Shown here one piece after another: positions 34,799 to 42,568 of a DNA stretch of 64,000 bases. A program made the position numbers and the translations under genes. The DNA is from Pseudomonas inefficax (lineage in GTDB: Bacteria; Pseudomonadota; Gammaproteobacteria; Pseudomonadales; Pseudomonadaceae): assembly GCF_900277125.1 (NCBI RefSeq), contig NZ_OPYN01000187.1, positions 1-64,000 of the forward strand, in the 5' to 3' direction. The notes beneath the pieces were generated by a model that was not told where the DNA came from, did no database searches, and saw only the letters and a list, made by a program, of their open reading frames with translations. The stretch's first letter is position 1; every line of letters begins with the position of its first letter.

Positions 34799-36061
34799 CT
34801 ATGCGTAATAATCGACCGCGCTGTCGCCCACAACCACCTGCTGCTCCACAGGCCGGGCGCTATCGACTGCCTCGCCGCCATCCTGCTCAGCCCGGCGCGC
34901 CGCCACCCCGGACAGGTTACTGCCCTGCGCCTGCCCCTGCTGTTGTTGTTGACCGCGCGACTGGTCGGCCACGTTGACATCCGGCTGTGCCAGCCCCTGC
35001 TGGGCGAACAGCTCGCGCAGGCGGTGCACCTGGCTGTCGAGGGCGTCACGCACACCGGCGTGGCCGCTGATGAAGGTGATCTGGGTCGACTGGTCCGTCG
35101 CAACATTGACGCGAATGTCCAGGCGGCCCAGTTCCGCCGGCTCCAACTGGATATCCGCCGACTTGAGGTTCTGGCTGGACAGGTACATGACCCGGTTGAC
35201 CAGGCCCTCGGCCCAGGCGTTCTGGTTCATCGGCAGTGGTTGGTGCAATGGGCTGGCATTGGCCGGCACGGCATTGGCGGTCTTGGCCGTGGCGGCCTGG
35301 GTCAGGTTGGCCAGGCGGTTGGCGAAATCGTCGACGCGCGTATCGCTGCCAGCGCTCTTGGTGTCCTTCAGGCCATCTTCGAGCAAGCCAGCAAAGGCCT
35401 TGTCGCCAGGCTCGCCGGTTTCACCATCAGCATTCTCGACCAGATTCGCCAAGGTATTGACGGCCATCTGCCCCTCCTCGCCCTGGGCCTGTGAAGGGTC
35501 CAGGGCATGCGCCGAGGTCGCCCCTTTGGCCTGGGCGCTTTGTTCCAGTGCCAGGCGCAAGGTCGGCAGGTTGGCCAACGGGTCGGCGTCAGGGTCGAAG
35601 GCTTCCTCGGCTGGCTCCTCGGGCAACGCGGCGGTGACCTGGGCTTGCGCCGTGGCGGCTTGCAACACAGGTGCCACCGCCTCGGCCTGGGCCTGAATCA
35701 GCTGTGCGCCAGGCTGGGCGTCGGTTACCTGGCCGGCCACAAGACTGGCATCGCGCACGCCGGTGTCCGCCTGAGCCTGGTCGTCGGCTGGCAATTGTTT
35801 GCCGTCATCGGCAACGGTGGTTTTTTCCGCAGCGTCTTTCTTGCCGCCTTGTGCCGCCTCGGATTTGTCCTTGGGCTTGGCCTGGTCGGCCTTGTCGTCC
35901 TGCGCGGCGGCCTTGTCGCGGCCCCGCCTGGCCATCACCTGGCCAAAGCTGTCACCCTTGTCGCCCGGCGCCTGCAGAGGTTTTTCAGCCTGTGTGGCGG
36001 CCGAACGCGAGGGGGTGGCAATGGCAGTGCCTTGCAACAATGGGTTGGGTGCGACAGGCAT
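34799..36061 (-). CDS. fliK: Flagellar hook-length control protein FliK
   Basis: FliK is the secreted ruler that measures the hook and switches FlhB specificity. The 420-residue protein has a disordered N-terminal part rich in Lys, Asp, Ala and Gln. A C-terminal Flg_hook domain follows (about residues 290-375; VMYLSSQNLKSADIQLEPAELGRLDIRVNV...ALDSQVHRLRELFAQQGL). A glutamine-rich tail ends it. A close sigma54 promoter match lies just upstream. A second FliK-like gene is at 7034-8590. Confidence 0.94.
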   Translation of the reverse strand: MPVAPNPLLQGTAIATPSRSAATQAEKPLQAPGDKGDSFGQVMARRGRDKAAAQDDKADQAKPKDKSEAAQGGKKDAAEKTTVADDGKQLPADDQAQADTGVRDASLVAGQVTDAQPGAQLIQAQAEAVAPVLQAATAQAQVTAALPEEPAEEAFDPDADPLANLPTLRLALEQSAQAKGATSAHALDPSQAQGEEGQMAVNTLANLVENADGETGEPGDKAFAGLLEDGLKDTKSAGSDTRVDDFANRLANLTQAATAKTANAVPANASPLHQPLPMNQNAWAEGLVNRVMYLSSQNLKSADIQLEPAELGRLDIRVNVATDQSTQITFISGHAGVRDALDSQVHRLRELFAQQGLAQPDVNVADQSRGQQQQQGQAQGSNLSGVAARRAEQDGGEAVDSARPVEQQVVVGDSAVDYYA

Positions 36062-36108
36062 CGAGCAGTCTCCGCGCCAGAAACAAAAAAATCATCCAGC
36101 CAGAGACA

Positions 36109-36124
36109 GGCAAGAGTCGCGCCA
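36109..36124 (-). promoter_or_regulatory. Sigma54 promoter of fliK
   Basis: TGGCGCGACTCTTGCC on the minus strand fits TGGCAC-N5-TTGCW with correct GG/GC spacing and two mismatches. It lies about 48 bases upstream of the fliK ATG. Confidence 0.7.
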
Positions 36125-36133
36125 ACTTGCGCA

Positions 36134-36481
36134 TCAACCTGCGGAAATACGTTGTTGCTCACCCCGGTAGAAGGTCTGCACCTCGAAGAATTCCTGATCG
36201 ATGCGGTTGATCAGGTCCTCGATGCCATACAGCGGGGGCCGCCGCGCGCGCTCCTCCAGCTCCTGGCACAGGTTGGCCAGGCCCACGGCGCCCATGTTGC
36301 TGCTGCTACCCTTGAAGCTGTGCGCGGCCAAACCGAGCTCCTCGGCACTTCTGGCCGCATGCAACTGGCTCAGGCGCCGTTCGGAATCTTCTAGAAATGT
36401 CTGCACCAGCAGCAGATAGCCGTCCTCCATGACTTCACGCAGGTCGCTGAGGACCCTGTGGTCAATATGCATGTCAGTCAC
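36134..36481 (-). CDS. hptB: Histidine phosphotransfer protein, HptB-like
   Basis: This is an Hpt-domain protein that relays phosphate from hybrid kinases to the HsbR response regulator encoded just upstream; that pathway is known for P. aeruginosa HptB. The 115-residue sequence has the phosphohistidine in LAAHSFKGSSSNMGA (H54 from the GTG start) inside a four-helix Hpt domain. The GTG at 36481 has AGGAG at good spacing; the ATG at 36472 would give 112 residues but lies 16 bases from that site. It follows hsbR by 48 bases. Confidence 0.88.
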   Translation of the reverse strand: MTDMHIDHRVLSDLREVMEDGYLLLVQTFLEDSERRLSQLHAARSAEELGLAAHSFKGSSSNMGAVGLANLCQELEERARRPPLYGIEDLINRIDQEFFEVQTFYRGEQQRISAG

Positions 36482-36529
36482 TTGTTCACTCCTTGATCAA
36501 GCCAGATTATGCCCGAGCCAACCCGTGGC

Positions 36530-38221
36530 TCACCAGACGAACTCCACATGCGCGCAGCGCCCGCCATCACTCCAGTGCGCACTGCTGGCCAACCGCCGCA
36601 CCAGGTTCAGGCCTCGCCCGCTCAGCTCCTGCTCCAGCGAGGGCCGCGACAGCACGCGCTGCACATCGAACCCGGCACCGCTGTCACGGACCTCGATCAT
36701 CAGACGCCCGCCATCGGCCTGCGGTTCAACCTGGAAATCGATGCGTACGTAACCGTCGGTCAGTACCCCAAGGCGCCGAGCGCGTTCCTGATAGTAGTTG
36801 GCAAAGCCCTGTACATCGCGCTTGAGCTGCGAGTCCAGGCCCAGCACACCATGCTCCAGGGCGTTGGAATACAGCTCGCTGAGCACACTGTGCAGGTTGC
36901 CGGTACGTGCGCGCAGGCCGTGAATCTCTTGCAACAACTGCACCAGGTACGGCACCGGGTTGAAGCGCTTCAAGCTCTGGCCACGCACCTCGAACCCCAG
37001 CGACCAGTCCAGCGGGCTGGAGCGGCCGCTATCAGAGTAGATCATAGGCGCCGGCACCCGCTCCTCGGCGCTGAACATACGAATGTCGCACAAACTGATG
37101 TCATCGCGCGGGCGCCCGCCAAAACGCTCCAGGGCCTGCATCACTTCGTCGAACAGCCGCACCGGGTCACGATTGTCGGCCAGCACCCTGCGCAGGCGCT
37201 GCACGCCAAAAAGGCGCTCCTGATCGTCGGCGGTGTCGAGCACGCCGTCCGACAGCAGCAGCAGGCGCTCGCCCGGTGCCAACGGCAACACTTCGGTACT
37301 GTCATCGAAACGCTCGGCATCCAGGATGCCCAGTGGCAGGTGTCGCGAACTCAGCACCGACAGCACCTGGCCATCCACTGCCAAACGATAGCCATCAGGC
37401 ATGCCACCGTTCCACACTTCCACCGAACCGCGCTGCATGCTGAGGTTGAGCAACAGCGCACAACAGAACATGTCCACCGGCAGGATGCGTTTGAGCTTGG
37501 CGTTCATCTCGCGCAGGACCTGCGCCATGCCGTAGCCCTTGGCGGTCATGCCGTAGAACACTTCTGCCAGCGGCATGGCCCCTACCGCCGCTGGCAGGCC
37601 GTGGCCGGTGAAATCGCCAAGCAGCACGCGCATGTCGCCGGACGGGGTGAACGCGGCCAGCATCAGGTCGCCATTGAACAGCGCATAGGGCGACTGCAGG
37701 TAGCGGATGTTGGGTGCGGCCAGGCAGCCGGAGTGGGCTACCTTGTCGAATACGGCCTTGGCCACCCGCTGCTCGTTGAGCAGGTGGTGGTGGTGCCGGC
37801 TAATCTGGTCGCGCTGCTCCAGCACGGTGGCCTGCAGCCGGCGCAGGCGGTCCATGGCGCGGATCTTGGCGCCGAGGATAACCGCACTGTAGGGCTTGGC
37901 CATGAAGTCGTCGCCCCCGGCCTCCAGGCAGCGCACCAAGCCTTCCTCCTCGTTCAATGACGTCAGGAAAATGATCGGCACCAGCGCTTCGCCGGCCAGG
38001 GCCTTGATCTGCCGCGCCGCCTCGAAGCCGTCCATCACCGGCATCAGTGCATCCAGCAGCACCAGTTGCGGGCGCCGCTCGATGAACAGCGCCACCGCCT
38101 GCTCGCCGTTTTCCGCGGTGAATACCTGATGACCCTGCCGGCGCACGATCTGCGCCAGCAGCAGGCGGTCGGCGGCACCGTCTTCGGCGACCAGCACGGT
38201 CAACGCCTGTTCGGCCGGCAT
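36530..38221 (-). CDS. hsbR: HsbR: receiver, PP2C phosphatase and anti-sigma kinase protein
   Basis: In P. aeruginosa, HsbR receives phosphate from HptB and acts as phosphatase or kinase on the antagonist HsbA. The 563-residue protein (ATG 38221; a TTG at 38233 is possible) has three parts. They are a receiver domain with D57 in LVLLDALMPVMDG, a SpoIIE-like PP2C phosphatase domain (about 190-395, with GDFTGHGLPAAVGAMPL, WNGGMPDG and LLLLSDGVLD), and a C-terminal HATPase/anti-sigma kinase domain (LSELYSNALEHGVLGLD, DSGAGFD, GRGLNLVRRLA). It overlaps hsbA in position and is clearly co-transcribed. Confidence 0.93.
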   Translation of the reverse strand: MPAEQALTVLVAEDGAADRLLLAQIVRRQGHQVFTAENGEQAVALFIERRPQLVLLDALMPVMDGFEAARQIKALAGEALVPIIFLTSLNEEEGLVRCLEAGGDDFMAKPYSAVILGAKIRAMDRLRRLQATVLEQRDQISRHHHHLLNEQRVAKAVFDKVAHSGCLAAPNIRYLQSPYALFNGDLMLAAFTPSGDMRVLLGDFTGHGLPAAVGAMPLAEVFYGMTAKGYGMAQVLREMNAKLKRILPVDMFCCALLLNLSMQRGSVEVWNGGMPDGYRLAVDGQVLSVLSSRHLPLGILDAERFDDSTEVLPLAPGERLLLLSDGVLDTADDQERLFGVQRLRRVLADNRDPVRLFDEVMQALERFGGRPRDDISLCDIRMFSAEERVPAPMIYSDSGRSSPLDWSLGFEVRGQSLKRFNPVPYLVQLLQEIHGLRARTGNLHSVLSELYSNALEHGVLGLDSQLKRDVQGFANYYQERARRLGVLTDGYVRIDFQVEPQADGGRLMIEVRDSGAGFDVQRVLSRPSLEQELSGRGLNLVRRLASSAHWSDGGRCAHVEFVW

Positions 38222-38229
38222 GTCGGCGC

Positions 38230-38535
38230 TCAACTGATATCGAAGAGTTTTTCGAAATTGGAGATGGCGAGGATCTTGCGCACATCGGAGCTGGCATGCA
38301 CTACCCGCACATCCGACTCATCGCCGCCCGCATGGTCACGCAATAACAGCAGCATGCCGAGTGCAGAACTGTCGAGGTAGGTGGTGTCCTTCAGGTCGAC
38401 GACCACCGAATCGGGCCGGCGGGGCTGGCGTTCGTAGGCGTCACGAAATTCCTGGTGCTTGCCGAAATCGAAGCGCCCCTTGATCTTGATCGTCAGCTTT
38501 TTCCCGTCCTGCGAAAAATCAGTCTCGACTGCCAT
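38230..38535 (-). CDS. hsbA: STAS-domain anti-sigma factor antagonist HsbA
   Basis: The 101-residue protein is a single STAS domain. The phosphorylatable serine is expected in TYLDSSALGMLLLL (S56/S57). In P. aeruginosa the phosphorylation state of HsbA, set by HsbR, decides whether it binds FlgM (freeing FliA) or the diguanylate cyclase HsbD, linking swimming and biofilm programmes. Here it precedes hsbR with 8 bases between coding regions. The pathway assignment rests on this conserved hsbA-hsbR-hptB order. Confidence 0.93.
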   Translation of the reverse strand: MAVETDFSQDGKKLTIKIKGRFDFGKHQEFRDAYERQPRRPDSVVVDLKDTTYLDSSALGMLLLLRDHAGGDESDVRVVHASSDVRKILAISNFEKLFDIS

Positions 38536-38636
38536 GCTAGCGATTCCTTCGATGATGGCGGATGCAACTCCTTAAAGGTTTAGCAGGCGATGCCAGGGGA
38601 GGCAAGCATGCCGTTCCCACATGCGGTGCACCCAGT

Positions 38637-38755
38637 GTAGGAGCGGCCTTGTGTCGCGAAAGGGCCGCAGAGCGGCCCCGGCACTATTTGCTGCGAAGCT
38701 GACATCCTGGGGCCGCTGCGCGCCCCTTTCGCGACACAAGGCCGCTCCTACAGGG
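38637..38755. repeat. Long inverted repeat of a second REP-like family
   Basis: Arms of about 28 bases (TAGGAGCGGCCTTGTGTCGC at the left and its complement at the right) enclose a centre that is itself palindromic (AGGGCCGCAGAGCGGCCCC). It differs from the GCGGGTTYACCCGC REP units elsewhere in the window. It lies in the 250-base gap between hsbA and fliJ, where no gene is seen. Confidence 0.85.
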
Positions 38756-38785
38756 TACGGCGCAAGCCTAATGGGCCAGTACAGG

Positions 38786-39238
38786 CTATAGGTGATTCTG
38801 CCGCGGCAGGCGCTGGGACAACTCATCCAGCAAGCGCTGCTCGCGCTTGTCTTCGGCGCGCCTGGCTTCGTCCAGGTAGCGCTGCACCAGCTTGCGCAAG
38901 CCCTCCACCCGGGCATAGGCCTGCTGCCAGGTGCCGCGGGCGTTGTTGAGGTTGTTCTGGTGCCAGGCCAGGCTCTGGCGCTGCTGGGTCATGGCCGTTT
39001 CCAACTGCCCGAGGAAACGCTGGTAATTGACCAGCCAACTGCCATTTACCCCCTGCCCGCCACGGTTGATCCACTGCAGCTGGTAATCCTCGCGAAACCG
39101 CTCGAGCTCGGCCAGCTTGGCCTGGGCGGTGACCACCTGCTGCTGGAAATGCCCAAGGCGCTGGGCCGCCTGGCGCTCGGCCTCTTCGGCCATGTCCACC
39201 ACCGGCGCCAGGCGCGCGGCACGTCCGGGCAGCGCCAT
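38786..39238 (-). CDS. fliJ: Flagellar export chaperone FliJ
   Basis: FliJ is a coiled-coil stalk protein of the FliHIJ ATPase complex. The 150-residue protein is almost wholly helical and charged (AERQAAQRLGHFQQQVVTAQAKLAELERFREDYQLQW). This matches FliJ in length and coiled-coil character. It follows fliI after 6 bases and ends the fliHIJ run. Confidence 0.93.
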   Translation of the reverse strand: MALPGRAARLAPVVDMAEEAERQAAQRLGHFQQQVVTAQAKLAELERFREDYQLQWINRGGQGVNGSWLVNYQRFLGQLETAMTQQRQSLAWHQNNLNNARGTWQQAYARVEGLRKLVQRYLDEARRAEDKREQRLLDELSQRLPRQNHL

Positions 39239-39244
39239 GGCCTA

Positions 39245-40603
39245 TCAACCGCCCGCCGGGGGCGCAAAGATCGCCCCCAACTGTTCGCGGCTTTGCGCCA
39301 TGCCCACGCTCTCGCGCAGGCCCTGGCGCAGAAACTCCAGCAGCTTCGATTGCAGGGCAATGGCCAGGTCGGTTTCCGGGTCGCCACCCGCCACGTATGC
39401 GCCCACGCTGATCAGGTCGCGGCTTTGCGACAGGCGCGACCACAACTGCTTGAACTTCTGCGCCTGGCGCAAATGGTCGGCATCGACCACCTGGGGCATG
39501 ACCCGGCTGATCGAGGCTTCGATGTCGATGGCCGGGTAATGGCCTTCCTCGGCCAAACGCCGCGACAGCACGAAGTGGCCATCGAGTACACCGCGTGCCG
39601 CGTCGGCAATCGGGTCCTGCTGGTCGTCACCCTCGGACAACACGGTGTAGAACGCGGTGATCGAACCACCGCCTGGCTCGCCGTTGCCGGCCCGCTCCAC
39701 TAGCTTAGGCAGCTTGGCGAACACCGACGGCGGGTAACCCCGGGTAGCCGGCGGCTCGCCGATGGCCAGGGCGATTTCCCGCTGGGCCTGGGCGAAACGG
39801 GTCAGCGAGTCCATCAGCAACAGCACGTTCTTGCCCTTGTCGCGGAAGTACTCGGCAATACGTGTGCAGTACATGGCCGCACGCAGGCGCATCAGCGGCG
39901 CATCGTCGGCGGGCGAAGCGACCACCACAGAGCGCTTGAGGCCTTCTTCACCAAGGATATGTTCGATGAACTCCTTGACCTCCCTCCCCCGCTCACCGAT
40001 CAGGCCGACGACGATGACTTCGGCTTCGGTGAAGCGGGTCATCATGCCCAGCAACACCGACTTGCCCACGCCGGTACCGGCAAACAGGCCCAGGCGCTGG
40101 CCGCGACCGACGGTGAGCAGGCCATTGATGCTGCGAATACCCACGTCCAGCGGCTTGCTGATGGGGTCGCGGTTCAACGGGTTGATCACCGGGCCGTCCA
40201 TCGGCACCCAGTCCTCGGCCTTCATCCCACCCTTGCCATCCAGCGCGCGGCCGGCGCCGTCGAGCACCCTGCCGAGCATGCTCATGCCCATGGGCAGGCG
40301 GCCGCTGTCATCCAGCGGCACCACGCGGGCGCCGGGGGCGATGCCGACGATACTGCCGACCGGCATGAGGAATACCTTGGGCCCGGCAAAGCCCATGACC
40401 TCGGCTTCCACCTGCACCGGGTGGTAGCTGTCGTCGTTGATTACCAGGCAGCGGCTGCCGACTGCAGCGCGCAGGCCTTCTGCTTCCAGGGTGAGGCCGA
40501 CCATGCGCAACAGGCGGCCTTCGACGATGGGCTGGGCCGGCAGCTCGATCGCCTCGGCATAGCTGCCCAGGCGCTTGCCGAAACTGGTGCGTTCAAGATG
40601 CAT
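39245..40603 (-). CDS. fliI: Flagellar export ATPase FliI
   Basis: FliI is the F1-beta-like ATPase of the flagellar type III export system. The 452-residue protein has Walker A GTGVGKS (176-182) in LGLFAGTGVGKSVLLGM, Walker B VLLLMDSLTRFAQAQREIAL, and the VVGLIGERGREVKEFIE and PPATRGYPPSVFAKLPKLVERAG signatures. It overlaps the end of fliH by 11 bases. Confidence 0.97.
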   Translation of the reverse strand: MHLERTSFGKRLGSYAEAIELPAQPIVEGRLLRMVGLTLEAEGLRAAVGSRCLVINDDSYHPVQVEAEVMGFAGPKVFLMPVGSIVGIAPGARVVPLDDSGRLPMGMSMLGRVLDGAGRALDGKGGMKAEDWVPMDGPVINPLNRDPISKPLDVGIRSINGLLTVGRGQRLGLFAGTGVGKSVLLGMMTRFTEAEVIVVGLIGERGREVKEFIEHILGEEGLKRSVVVASPADDAPLMRLRAAMYCTRIAEYFRDKGKNVLLLMDSLTRFAQAQREIALAIGEPPATRGYPPSVFAKLPKLVERAGNGEPGGGSITAFYTVLSEGDDQQDPIADAARGVLDGHFVLSRRLAEEGHYPAIDIEASISRVMPQVVDADHLRQAQKFKQLWSRLSQSRDLISVGAYVAGGDPETDLAIALQSKLLEFLRQGLRESVGMAQSREQLGAIFAPPAGG

Positions 40604-41387
40604 CCGGGCTACCCACGGCGCGCTCTGGCAGGCTGTCCAGGTCTACCGACATGTCCGGCGCTGCCGGGTGCAGCGAATGGTCGTGCAACTGGTCGAACAG
40701 TTGGGCCACGGCTTTTTCGATGCGGGTTTCCATGGTTGCGTCGATGCGGCTGTGCGCGGTCTCGATACGGCAGCCGCCGGGTAGCAGTGCGCTGTCCTCG
40801 AGCAGCCGCCAGCTTTCCTCATGGCGTTCGCGCAGGGCCTTGGCCAGCTCGAAATCCTGCGGGTTGAGGTGGATGCGGATATTGTCCGCGCCCATGGGCA
40901 GCAGCTTGAGCGCTTCGCGCAGTACCTGGGTGATCTGGCTGGAATCACCCCGCAGTTCGCGACCGATCACCTGACGGGTCATGTGTGCCACCAGGTGGAC
41001 CAGGGTTTTCTCGATCTGCGTGTCTTGCTCGGCGATCGGCTCCATCAGGTTGGTCATCAGCCGGTCGAGGCTTTCCAGCTTGGTCTTCAGGGCCTCTTCG
41101 GCCTCCTGGCGGACTTTGAGCTGGGTGCTATGGAAGCCCTCGCGCTCACCGGTGGCGAAGCCCTCGTTGTAGGCTTCCTGGCGGATGGCCTCGAGTTCTT
41201 CCAGGGTCAGTGGCTGGACTTCTTCCAGCGGCACTTCCTCGACTTCTTCCTCGATTACCTCGGGTTCCGGCGCAGGCTGGGGCTCAGGCTCCGGTTCCGG
41301 GTCGAAGCTGGGCAGCGCCCATACGTCCACGCCCTCGAGGTCGCGGGCGCGGATCAGGTCGCTGGGGTGATGTTCTTTGGTGGGCAT
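40593..41387 (-). CDS. fliH: Flagellar export ATPase regulator FliH
   Basis: FliH holds FliI at the export gate. The 264-residue protein starts with a basic/polar N-terminus and then has a strongly acidic, proline-rich region (EPEPEPQPAPEPEVIEEEVEEVPLEE, about residues 31-56). A long coiled coil and a C-terminal domain resembling the V/F-ATPase E/delta subunits follow (ETRIEKAVAQLFDQLHD near the end). It overlaps fliI by 11 bases. Confidence 0.93.
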   Translation of the reverse strand: MPTKEHHPSDLIRARDLEGVDVWALPSFDPEPEPEPQPAPEPEVIEEEVEEVPLEEVQPLTLEELEAIRQEAYNEGFATGEREGFHSTQLKVRQEAEEALKTKLESLDRLMTNLMEPIAEQDTQIEKTLVHLVAHMTRQVIGRELRGDSSQITQVLREALKLLPMGADNIRIHLNPQDFELAKALRERHEESWRLLEDSALLPGGCRIETAHSRIDATMETRIEKAVAQLFDQLHDHSLHPAAPDMSVDLDSLPERAVGSPDAS

Positions 41388-41424
41388 GCTGTCATGTTCT
41401 CAAACCATGTTCAGCCGACACGGT

Positions 41425-41518
41425 CCCTGTGGGAGCGGGTTTACCCGCGAATGCGTCGGCAGCGACAAGCTCTATCGCCAGGCCCGACGCCTTCGCGGGT
41501 AAACCCGCTCCCACAAGG
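41425..41518. repeat. REP palindrome pair between fliG and fliH
   Basis: Inverted REP units with core GCGGGTTTACCCGC lie at 41425-41450 and 41491-41518, oriented away from each other, in the 161-base gap between fliG and fliH. Confidence 0.9.
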
Positions 41519-41548
41519 GGCGGCGTCGGCCTTCAGATCGCGAATACC

Positions 41549-42568
41549 TTAGATCATTTCCTCGGCGCCCTTGCCGCCGAGCACGATCTCGCCGGCCTCG
41601 GCCATGCGGCGGGCGATGGTGAGGATTTCCTTCTGCGCCGTTTCCACGTCGCTGACCCGTACCGGCCCCTTGGCCTCCAGGTCGTCGCGCAACAGCTCCG
41701 ACGCACGTTTGGACATGTTCTTGAAGATCTTGTCCTTGACCCGCTCGTCGGCGCCCTTGAGCGACACCACCAGCACGTCGGACGAGACCTCGCGCAGCAG
41801 TGCCTGGATGCCACGGTCGTCGACGTCGGCCAGGTTGTTGAAGACGAACATCAGGTCTTCGATCTGCTCGGACAGGTCGCTGTCGATTTCGCGGATCGCG
41901 TCCATCAGTGCACCTTCCACCGAGCTGTCGAGGAAGTTCATGATGTCGGCGGCGCGCTTGATGCCGCCCAAGGTGGTACGCGCCGCGTTGGAGTTGCCCG
42001 AGAACTGCTTCTCGAGGATCTGGTTCAGCTCCTTCAACGCCGCCGGTTGCACGGTGTTCAGCGACGACACGCGCAGGACGATGTCCAGGCGCACCTTGTG
42101 GTCGAAGTTGCTCAGCACTTCGCCGGCCTGGTCGGGGTCGAGGTAGGCGACCACGATGGCCTGGATCTGCGGGTGCTCGTAACGGATCACGTCGGCGACG
42201 GCGCGCGGCTCCATCCACTTGAGGCTGTCCAGGCCGCTGGTGTTGCCACCGAGCAGAATGCGGTCGACCAGGCCGTTGGCCTTGTCCTCGCCCAGGGCCT
42301 GGTTGAGCATCTTGCGGATATAGGCATCGGAGCCCACGCCCAGGCTGGTCTGGTCGCCGACGATTTCGACGAACTCGCTCATCACCTGCTCGACCTGTTC
42401 ACGGTGCACATTGCCCATCTGCGCCATGGCCACACCCACCCGCTGCACTTCCTTGGGCCCCATGTGCCGCAGCACCTGGGCGGCGTCGGTTTCGCCCAGC
42501 GAAAGCAGAAGGATCGCCGCCTTGTCGACGCGGCTCAGCTTGGCGGTAACGGCTCGGTTATCACTCAT
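41549..42568 (-). CDS. fliG: Flagellar motor switch protein FliG
   Basis: FliG is the C-ring protein that contacts the stators and the MS ring. The 339-residue protein shows the N-terminal FliF-binding domain (KLSRVDKAAILLLSLGETDAAQVLRHMGPKEVQRV), the middle armadillo domain with the EHPQ motif (VIRYEHPQIQAIVVAYL), and the C-terminal torque domain with charged residues (MFVFNNLADVDDRGIQALLREV). It overlaps fliF by 8 bases. Confidence 0.97.
   Translation of the reverse strand: MSDNRAVTAKLSRVDKAAILLLSLGETDAAQVLRHMGPKEVQRVGVAMAQMGNVHREQVEQVMSEFVEIVGDQTSLGVGSDAYIRKMLNQALGEDKANGLVDRILLGGNTSGLDSLKWMEPRAVADVIRYEHPQIQAIVVAYLDPDQAGEVLSNFDHKVRLDIVLRVSSLNTVQPAALKELNQILEKQFSGNSNAARTTLGGIKRAADIMNFLDSSVEGALMDAIREIDSDLSEQIEDLMFVFNNLADVDDRGIQALLREVSSDVLVVSLKGADERVKDKIFKNMSKRASELLRDDLEAKGPVRVSDVETAQKEILTIARRMAEAGEIVLGGKGAEEMI

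Noticed and set aside
41425..41518. REP palindromes as Rho-independent terminators
   Set aside because: The stems are not followed by T runs and the same elements occur in both orientations, so they were listed only as repeats.
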